From assembly GCA_014238935.1 (NCBI GenBank), contig JABAAD010000015.1, positions 1 to 10,432 of the forward strand: DNA of 10,432 nt, written 5' to 3'. Origin of the DNA: Alphaproteobacteria bacterium. GTDB lineage: Bacteria > Pseudomonadota > Alphaproteobacteria > JABSOH01 > JABAAW01. The notes under the pieces are model-generated. The model made no database searches, was not told the DNA's origin, and saw only the letters and a list, made by a program, of their open reading frames with translations. A program made the translations under genes and the position numbers. Shown in pieces: positions 5,561 to 10,432 of this stretch (within the stretch, counting starts at the first letter, position 1; every line of letters begins with the position of its first letter).

Positions 5561-6718
5561 TCACAACAACCTTGCGAGGCTGAGGCTGTTTCGTGTTTCG
5601 ATCGTCTGCAGGGTTGCGGAAAATTGTTGCGAGAGTGCCGACAACTCGATGCCTGCCCTTGTCGTGTCGGCGGCGACCAATCTGTCGACGAGGCTTTGTG
5701 TCGTGATCTCGATTTCCTGCTGTCTTTCTTGGGCGACGAGCAGGGTTGCGATCGTGCCTGACGACGACTGGCGCAAGCGTCGCAAGCCGTCGCGAGCAAA
5801 ATCGAAGAGTTCTCGTGCGTCGGAAAGAAGCGTCCTGCGGTCGGCGAGCGTCGTCGTTGCCGTATCCAAAGCCTGCTTGACGAGCCTTACGCCCAGCAGC
5901 AGTTGGTTGATGGGCTCGGCGTTGCTGGAGATGCCGTACTCGATGAGCTGATTGTTCTCGACTTGCAAGACGCTGGTCGTGCGTGCACGCACGATGTTTT
6001 CTCCCAAGTTGCTTGTGGGGGTGTCTGATGCGTCGCGGTCGTGGTCGGCTACTCTCTCGGCGTTTGCGTTGGCGATGGGAAAGGTCGGCGAGACGGACAG
6101 GGCTTCGATGAGGGAGCTGCTTGCATCCGTTGCGCTGGCGGGCAGGTTGCGGAGAAGAAAAGCTTCGTAGTCTGCGGCGGCAGACGGCAAGGGAGCGTCG
6201 GTCAAGCCCGTCAGATCGCGCACCGGCGCACCTTCACGGTAGCGTCTGCCTGCGAAGATGTAACGATTTCCCACCTTCGTATTCAACAGCGACTGGATTG
6301 CGCGCAAGCGATTTTCAAAGTCCTCGCCGCTGTATTTTTCGCTCCATGCTATTGCGTCGACATTGGGTTGAAGTCCTTCGCGCACGATTTCGGAAAACGG
6401 CTCGATGTAGCTCTGCAAGCCGCCCGCGTTGCTGCCGCTTGAGGAGCCCGAGGTCGTTGCGCGCAAGGTCAACTCGTAGGTTTGGGTGATCGTCAAGACC
6501 TTCTCTATTCGAGCGCGATCCTTGTTCGCGCGATCGACGACGCGACGGTAGGTCAGCACATCGGTCAAGTCCGAACGATAGGCGGAGAGCTCCGAGAACT
6601 TGCGACCGCTCGAAAGACGATCGCTCGAAAGACGATACTGCGCGCTTTTCTCCGAGATCGTTCGCAAGGATTCGAAGGTGGTCGCGTAATGGCTGGTGCG
6701 TCCGACTAGATAGGTCAT
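5561..6718 (-). CDS. flgL: Flagellar hook-associated protein 3 (hook-filament junction)
   Basis: FlgL forms the second junction ring between hook and filament and is exported by the flagellar type III apparatus. The 385-residue protein starts at ATG 6718 (MTYLVGRTSHYATTFESL). It has the flagellin-like N-terminal coiled coil (about 1-80, with LSSDRLSSGRKF), the FlgL hallmark LNTKVGNRYIFAGRRY (145-160), a variable middle, and a C-terminal coiled coil (from YGISSNAEPINQLLLGVRLV to LSQQFSATLQTIETRNSLSLARLL). Such paired terminal helices build the D0/D1 domains. The GNRYIFAG motif and adjacency to flaF favour FlgL over flagellin. The frame stays open upstream to 6898, but those residues look non-coding and cover the sigma54 site, so ATG 6718 is chosen. 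It was not possible to see flgK or other flagellar genes here. Confidence 0.87.
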   Translation of the reverse strand: MTYLVGRTSHYATTFESLRTISEKSAQYRLSSDRLSSGRKFSELSAYRSDLTDVLTYRRVVDRANKDRARIEKVLTITQTYELTLRATTSGSSSGSNAGGLQSYIEPFSEIVREGLQPNVDAIAWSEKYSGEDFENRLRAIQSLLNTKVGNRYIFAGRRYREGAPVRDLTGLTDAPLPSAAADYEAFLLRNLPASATDASSSLIEALSVSPTFPIANANAERVADHDRDASDTPTSNLGENIVRARTTSVLQVENNQLIEYGISSNAEPINQLLLGVRLVKQALDTATTTLADRRTLLSDARELFDFARDGLRRLRQSSSGTIATLLVAQERQQEIEITTQSLVDRLVAADTTRAGIELSALSQQFSATLQTIETRNSLSLARLL

Positions 6719-6726
6719 CGTCGTTC

Positions 6727-6756
6727 TTGCAACATCTTCTGTTGCAACATTTTCTG
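6727..6756. repeat. 15-bp tandem duplication in the flgL leader
   Basis: TTGCAACATCTTCTG (6727-6741) is followed at once by TTGCAACATTTTCTG (6742-6756), 14 of 15 bases identical; each begins with the palindrome TTGCAA. Both copies lie between the predicted sigma54 start point and the flgL start codon, so they would be in the 5' untranslated RNA. Confidence 0.9.
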
Positions 6757-6780
6757 TTGACAGAGTCCCAATCCCTTTCA

Positions 6781-6797
6781 AGCAAAAACCATGCCAA
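6781..6797 (-). promoter_or_regulatory. Sigma54 (RpoN) promoter of flgL
   Basis: On the minus strand the sequence reads TTGGCATGGTTTTTGCT. It matches the -24/-12 consensus TTGGCACG-N4-TTGCW except for T in place of C in GGCAC. The invariant GG (6795-6794) and GC (6783-6782) are exactly ten bases apart. The predicted start near 6770 leaves a leader of about 52 bases before flgL. Sigma54 control of late flagellar genes is known in Caulobacter and some other bacteria; an activator such as FlbD or FleQ would be required and is not in the window. Confidence 0.65.
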
Positions 6798-6848
6798 CTA
6801 ACGACGACAAAAACCTCGTCTCTTGTTCGCAGTGCGTTCCATCCGTCA

Positions 6849-6875
6849 TCGCCAAAATCGCCAAAATCGCCAAAA
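6849..6875. repeat. Three perfect tandem copies of TCGCCAAAA
   Basis: The 9-bp unit is repeated exactly at 6849-6857, 6858-6866 and 6867-6875, in the 209-base divergent gap between flgL and rpmJ. It lies 17 bases upstream of the rpmJ -35 box and about 50 bases upstream of the sigma54 element of flgL, a position where activators bind. Confidence 0.95.
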
Positions 6876-6891
6876 CACCCCTGAAATACCA

Positions 6892-6920
6892 TTGACAAGA
6901 AACAAAATTTCCGCTAGACA
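6892..6920 (+). promoter_or_regulatory. rpmJ promoter (apparently leaderless)
   Basis: TTGACA (6892-6897), a 17-base spacer and TAGACA (6915-6920) form a good housekeeping promoter. The expected start point, six or seven bases after the -10 box, falls at about 6926-6928, which is the rpmJ ATG (6928-6930). There is no room for, and no sign of, a Shine-Dalgarno sequence, so the transcript would be leaderless. Confidence 0.65.
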
Positions 6921-6927
6921 TGCTCCC

Positions 6928-7053
6928 ATGAAAGTCAGTTCCTCCCTGAAGACGCTCAAGAAGCGCGACCGCCACTGCCAAGTGGTGCGACGCAGGGGGA
7001 GGCTTTATGTCATCAACAAACGAAACCCGCGTTTCAAAGCCCGACAAGGCTAG
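6928..7053 (+). CDS. rpmJ: 50S ribosomal protein L36 (zinc-free type)
   Basis: L36 is the smallest large-subunit ribosomal protein and packs against 23S rRNA. The 41-residue product begins [13 protein letters not shown], continues [18 protein letters not shown] and ends KARQG, all hallmarks of L36. The canonical form is 37-38 residues with a Cys3His zinc site; this one has a single Cys (residue 17) and a few inserted residues, so it is the 'C-minus' type that binds no zinc, common in Alphaproteobacteria. It stands apart from the large ribosomal operons, which is also usual for this class. The next gene, dctQ, appears to start within its 3' end. Confidence 0.96.
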   Translation: MKVSSSLKTLKKRDRHCQVVRRRGRLYVINKRNPRFKARQG

Positions 7054-7603
7054 CCCGTACTTCTCCCTTCTCAACTGCTCTTCGAGTAGGAAACCCGCTT
7101 TGGAACCCTTGAGGCGTTTCGTAGAGACAGCCGTGCGCGTTTGGGCTTGGCTGGGTGGTGCCATGCTGGCGGGCATCGCAGGTATGACCACCGTCAGCGT
7201 GCTCGGACGCGTCCTCTTCGCAAAACCCCTGCTCGGCGACTTCGAGATAACCGAACTCGCCTGCGCTATGGCTGTCTTTATGTTTCTGCCGCTCGCGCAA
7301 TGGCACTTCGAGCATACCATCGTCGACATCTTCACTCGAGGCGCTTCGGCGCGTTTTAAATTTTTCTGCCTAAAGATCGCGGAAAGCGCAACTTTGCTCG
7401 TAGCTCTGCTGCTGCTGTGGCGCATGACGCTGGGTGCACAGCAGTTGCGAGAGGCAGGGGAGGTGACCATGATCTTGGGAATGCCGCGCTACCTCGCCTT
7501 TCCCGTCATCCTTCTCTCGCTGGCGCTGCTGGCAATCGTGCTGTTTGTGCAACTGTTGCAGAAGGACGCGCCTCACAACGACGAGCCCGAATCCGCCGCG
7601 TGA
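7007..7603 (+). CDS. TRAP transporter small permease subunit (DctQ family)
   Basis: DctQ is the small membrane partner of DctM in sodium-driven TRAP transporters, which import carboxylates, taurine-like compounds or other solutes captured by a periplasmic binding protein. The 198-residue protein has a polar N-terminus (about 1-35) and four hydrophobic segments: [51 protein letters not shown] and [21 protein letters not shown]. Conserved features include SVLGRVLF, a GDFEITEL motif and [10 protein letters not shown], typical of DctQ. ATG 7007 has GGAGG (6998-7002) only four bases upstream, but both lie inside rpmJ, giving a 47-base overlap in another frame. TTG 7100 or 7109 would avoid this and still keep all membrane segments. 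The stop overlaps the start of dctM by four bases, so the pair is translationally coupled. The substrate is unknown. Confidence 0.88.
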   Translation: MSSTNETRVSKPDKASPYFSLLNCSSSRKPALEPLRRFVETAVRVWAWLGGAMLAGIAGMTTVSVLGRVLFAKPLLGDFEITELACAMAVFMFLPLAQWHFEHTIVDIFTRGASARFKFFCLKIAESATLLVALLLLWRMTLGAQQLREAGEVTMILGMPRYLAFPVILLSLALLAIVLFVQLLQKDAPHNDEPESAA

Positions 7604-8928
7604 CGATCGCTCTCGTCCTTGCCAGCCTGCTGCTTTTGCTGGTCCTGCGTATGCCCGTCGCGGTTGCGATGATTGCAAGCGCGAGCCTCGGCTTTGCCCT
7701 TTTAGGCTCTTTTGCAAACATGCTCTCGTACTGGAAGACGGCGGGGTTTTGGCTCTTCTCCTCGTACGACCTCTCTGTGGTACCGCTGTTCATCTTGATG
7801 GGACAATGCGCCGCCCGCTCGGGCTTGAGCCACAGCCTGTTTCGCGCGTCGCGTGCTGCCATCGGTCATCGACGCGGAGGACTTGCGATGGCAGCGCTTG
7901 CGGGTTGCGCCGGTTTCGCCGCCATGTGCGGCTCGTCGCTTGCAACCGCAGCGACCATGGGACGCATCGCGCTGCCCGAGCTGCGCGCTCATGCGTACGA
8001 AGGGGGTTTCGCCGCCGCAACGCTTGCTATCGGAGGAACGCTGGGCATACTGATTCCCCCATCCATCGTGTTGGTCATCTTCGCCATCATCACGGAGACG
8101 AACATCGCCAAGCTCTTCGCGGCAGCCCTCGTGCCGGGATTGCTTGCCGCAACCCTCTACATGACGACGGCTGCCCTCTATGCGCGCAAAAATCCGCACA
8201 ACGCGCCGCAAGCGCCACACGCCTCGCGCGCCGAGCAACGACAAGCGTTGTTGCAGGTTCTGCCCGCCTTCGCCGTCATCGCGCTCGTCATCGGAGGGCT
8301 TTACGCGGGCTGGACGACGCCCAGCGAAGCCGCCGCGCTTGGCACGAGTGCCGTTTTTTGTCACTTCTTGGCAACTGCCTACGGCAGAAAGACAAGGCGC
8401 GTCATCCTCGCGGACTTGCTCCAAATCCTCTCCGAGACGGCGCGATCGAGCGCGATGATTTTTTTCATCCTGCTCGCAGCCGATCTGCTGAGCGCCTTTC
8501 TCGCGCTCGCCGGACTGCCGCAAGCGATCGCCCACACGCTGGCGGATAACACGCTCGCTCCCTACAGCCTTTTGCTGCTCACCATGCTGTTGCTGGTCGT
8601 CTTAGGATGTTTCCTCGACAGCCTCTCGATCGTCGTGCTGACGATGCCGCTGCTCTGGCCCGTGCTGAGCGGGTTGGACTTCGGCATGCCGCCCGAACAT
8701 TTTCAGCTGTGGTTCGGTATTCTCGCGCTCATTCTCGTCGAGGTCGGACTCATTACCCCGCCCGTAGGGCTGAACTGCCTCATCATTCACCGCATCGCGC
8801 AAACGGTACCCCTACAACGCATCTTTCTTGCCTCCATTCCCTACCTCTCCGCAGATTTGCTACGCATCGCGCTGTTGTTGCTCTTTCCCCAACTCGTCCT
8901 CTTCCTGCCAAGGATCCTCAATCTCTAG
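7600..8928 (+). CDS. TRAP transporter large permease subunit (DctM family)
   Basis: DctM is the transport channel of TRAP systems, moving the solute delivered by the binding protein with cotransported sodium. The GTG at 7600 overlaps the dctQ stop in GTGA, the usual arrangement; the product is 442 residues, normal for the family, with about 12 hydrophobic segments. Recognisable motifs are PLFILMGQCAARSG, the conserved GCAGFAAMCGSSLATAATMGR loop (roughly residues 100-120), GGTLGILIPPSIVLVIFAIIT, GWTTPSEAAALG and, near the end, VEVGLITPPVGLN. The GSS and PP motifs line the elevator-type transport site in structures of relatives. There is no dctP in the window, so the substrate cannot be inferred from the neighbourhood. 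The TAG stop (8926-8928) overlaps the stop codon of the convergent aminotransferase gene, with no terminator between. Confidence 0.93.
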   Translation: MTIALVLASLLLLLVLRMPVAVAMIASASLGFALLGSFANMLSYWKTAGFWLFSSYDLSVVPLFILMGQCAARSGLSHSLFRASRAAIGHRRGGLAMAALAGCAGFAAMCGSSLATAATMGRIALPELRAHAYEGGFAAATLAIGGTLGILIPPSIVLVIFAIITETNIAKLFAAALVPGLLAATLYMTTAALYARKNPHNAPQAPHASRAEQRQALLQVLPAFAVIALVIGGLYAGWTTPSEAAALGTSAVFCHFLATAYGRKTRRVILADLLQILSETARSSAMIFFILLAADLLSAFLALAGLPQAIAHTLADNTLAPYSLLLLTMLLLVVLGCFLDSLSIVVLTMPLLWPVLSGLDFGMPPEHFQLWFGILALILVEVGLITPPVGLNCLIIHRIAQTVPLQRIFLASIPYLSADLLRIALLLLFPQLVLFLPRILNL

Positions 8929-10094
8929 AGTGCCTTCAAGACCGCAGCGACAACCTCTTCTTGTTGCTCCGAACGCAAATAGGGATGCATCGGAAGGCTG
9001 ACAACCTCCCTCGCCGCGCGCTCGGCATTCGCAACACCGCTGCCTACGACAGGGCAATGCCGAAAAGCCTCCTGAGCGCATAACGCAAGGGGATAGTGGA
9101 CAAGCGTCGCCACTTCCGCAGCCGCACAGCTTTCACGAATCGCATCGCGCCGCGCGCTGCGTAGCGTGTACTGTCCCCACACGCAAGAACGCCGCGCGGG
9201 AACGCGCGGCAGGGACAACAGAGGAGAATCTTCTCGATCGTTCTTTTTCTGCAACGCCTGCACGAAGAGCTTGTCGTAAGTCTCTGCCACCCCTTGTCGC
9301 AACAGCAGCTCCTCTTCGAAGACGGTCGTTTTCGCCAACAAGACCGCCGCTTGCAGCGTATCCAAGCGCGAGTTCGTGCCAAGCCTTCTGTGACGATAGC
9401 GATGCCCCGCCTCCTGTCCGTGGTTTGCAATCTCGCGCACGACGCGCGCGCGCTCCGCATCGTGCGTGAAAACAGCACCCCCGTCGCCGTAGCAACCTAG
9501 GGGCTTGGTCGGAAAAAAACTCGTGGTCGCCGCATCGCCCAAAGACACTGTCGAGCGTCCGCCTCCATTTTCATTTCCGCCATAGCGAGCGCCCAAGCTT
9601 TGCGCAGCGTCGATCAAAAAGAACAAGCCCTCCTCCCGCGCAACTTCGAGCAGGCTTTCGTGGTCTGCAGGAAGACCGTACAGCTCGACCGCAACAACAG
9701 CTTTGGCAGAAAGCCCCTGCGCGCGCGCCTCGGTGATAGCGCGTTTCAAGGAGGATGCTTCGAGCGCGAAGTCGTCGTCGATATCGACAAAGAAAGGCGT
9801 GGCACCACACAACAACGCCGCCTCTGCGGGCGCTGCAAAGGTGAAGGCGGGAACGAACACCGCATCGCCCGTTCCGATTCCCTCAGCCCGCAAGGCAATA
9901 GTCAGAGCGTCCGTTCCGTTGGCGCAAGTGATCGCATGCGCCACCTCGTGTTTCTCTTCGAGCATTCTCTCCAACGCCGCCACCTCAGGTCCCAAGACGA
10001 ACTGCCCGTGCGCAAGTACACGCTCGATCCCCTCTGCAAGCGTTGCTCGGATGCGCGTACGCTGCGCCGCCAAGTCGATGAAGGGAACCGCCAC
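8925..10094 (-). CDS. DegT/DnrJ/EryC1 sugar-nucleotide aminotransferase, WbpE-like
   Basis: These PLP enzymes transfer an amino group, usually from glutamate, to a keto-sugar nucleotide. The 389-residue protein shows the family landmarks: VPFIDLAAQRTRIR and GQFVLGPEVAALE at the start, CANGTDAL (57-64) binding the PLP phosphate, PAFTFAAPAEA, LIDAAQSLGA with the PLP-ring Asp162, and SFFPTKPLGCYGDGGAV with the Schiff-base Lys197. RLDTLQAAVLLAK and a C-terminal SLPMHPYL follow. The GTG start at 10092-10094 has GGAGAGG six bases upstream on the minus strand. The gene 53 bases upstream encodes a WbpB/WlbA-like oxidoreductase. This pairing points to the WbpE/WlbC reaction, making UDP-GlcNAc3NA (a 3-amino-glucuronate) from the 3-keto sugar for O-antigen or capsule. 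Exact substrate is inferred from context; other 3- or 4-aminotransferases are possible. Confidence 0.92.
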   Translation of the reverse strand: MAVPFIDLAAQRTRIRATLAEGIERVLAHGQFVLGPEVAALERMLEEKHEVAHAITCANGTDALTIALRAEGIGTGDAVFVPAFTFAAPAEAALLCGATPFFVDIDDDFALEASSLKRAITEARAQGLSAKAVVAVELYGLPADHESLLEVAREEGLFFLIDAAQSLGARYGGNENGGGRSTVSLGDAATTSFFPTKPLGCYGDGGAVFTHDAERARVVREIANHGQEAGHRYRHRRLGTNSRLDTLQAAVLLAKTTVFEEELLLRQGVAETYDKLFVQALQKKNDREDSPLLSLPRVPARRSCVWGQYTLRSARRDAIRESCAAAEVATLVHYPLALCAQEAFRHCPVVGSGVANAERAAREVVSLPMHPYLRSEQQEEVVAAVLKAL

Positions 10095-10147
10095 GCGCGA
10101 CCTCTCCAGCTTTCGCCCAAACCGCAGAGACTCGTTCTACAAGAGAG

Positions 10148-10432
10148 TTACAGGTGCTTGCGCGCAAAGGGATGCGGCTTGCCCATATTCGCTTGAAGAG
10201 CGTGTTCGCGGATCTCACTGACGATTTGGATCGAAGGACGCGCCTCCTCTATGCCCAAGCCCCTGCCCTCCATCACGCCTCGATAGACCTTCGAGTGCAA
10301 GTCGGTGAATCCGTCGGAAAACTCGATCGCGCGCTTATCCAAACGAATGTTTCGATAGGGTTGATCCGACGCGCTACCCTCAGGCAAGTCGTTGCGGTCG
10401 ATCGACAAATACCACCGCACGCGCGCACGCTC
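10148..10432 (-). CDS. Gfo/Idh/MocA oxidoreductase, WbpB/WlbA-like, C-terminal part
   Basis: The frame is open to the window edge, so only the last 94 residues are present; the N-terminal NAD-binding Rossmann domain lies outside. The visible part contains RVRWYLSIDRNDLP, YRNIRLD, IEFSDGFTDLHSKVY and GRGLGIEEARPSIQIVSEIR, which I recognise as the C-terminal domain of UDP-N-acetyl-2-amino-2-deoxyglucuronate 3-dehydrogenases (WbpB/WlbA). These oxidise C3 of UDP-GlcNAcA, producing the keto-sugar that a WbpE-type aminotransferase uses. It ends in TAA at 10148-10150, 53 bases before the aminotransferase start, on the same strand, and no terminator is visible between, so the two are probably one operon. 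Alternative: a different member of the Gfo/Idh/MocA superfamily acting on a related sugar. Confidence 0.8.
   Translation of the reverse strand, partial: ERARVRWYLSIDRNDLPEGSASDQPYRNIRLDKRAIEFSDGFTDLHSKVYRGVMEGRGLGIEEARPSIQIVSEIREHALQANMGKPHPFARKHL

Noticed and set aside
5545..5564. GTGAC/GTCAC hairpin at the flgL stop codon as a terminator.
   Set aside because: Only five base pairs with a 10-base loop and no U-tract; likely chance.
6719..6898. N-terminal extension of flgL up to 6898.
   Set aside because: The extra 60 residues contain translated tandem repeats (GDFGDFGDD) and cover the sigma54 element; ATG 6718 gives the normal FlgL N-terminus.

Overview
The window looks like ordinary chromosome from a fairly GC-rich, flagellated alphaproteobacterium. 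The clade call rests on FlaF (a flagellar regulator essentially restricted to Alphaproteobacteria), a zinc-ligand-free 41-residue ribosomal protein L36 of the type common in that class, an alphaproteobacterial-looking dCTP deaminase, and an alphaproteobacterial-style FlgL. I cannot place it to order or genus. No phage, IS element, CRISPR array or rRNA is visible.

Layout, left to right. (1) 1-4035, plus strand: the 3' three quarters of purB (purine synthesis), a long exported helical-repeat protein of unknown function that starts inside or just after purB, and, after a clear sigma70-type promoter with an overlapping inverted repeat, a periplasmic Fe(III)-type ABC substrate-binding protein without its permease or ATPase. 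(2) 4105-6718, minus strand: flgL, then flaF, then tRNA-Pro(CGG), then dcd. The flagellar pair has a good sigma54-type promoter ahead of flgL. The tRNA is followed by an unusual array of three 15-bp repeats that builds nested terminator-like hairpins. (3) 6928-8928, plus strand: rpmJ (L36), apparently leaderless, followed by overlapping dctQ-dctM genes of a TRAP transporter whose binding protein is not in the window. (4) 8925-10432, minus strand: a WbpB/WlbA-like sugar-nucleotide dehydrogenase (C-terminus only) followed by a WbpE-like PLP sugar aminotransferase. Together these suggest synthesis of a UDP-3-amino-3-deoxy-glucuronate-type sugar for a surface polysaccharide.

The genes do not form one single system; they are several small transcription units. 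The most informative points are regulatory: the sigma54 site at flgL, the repeat-built terminator after tRNA-Pro, the leaderless rpmJ promoter and the inverted repeat at the substrate-binding-protein promoter. The least understood protein is the helical-repeat protein at 963-2885. I found no convincing evidence of a wholly new multi-gene system here.
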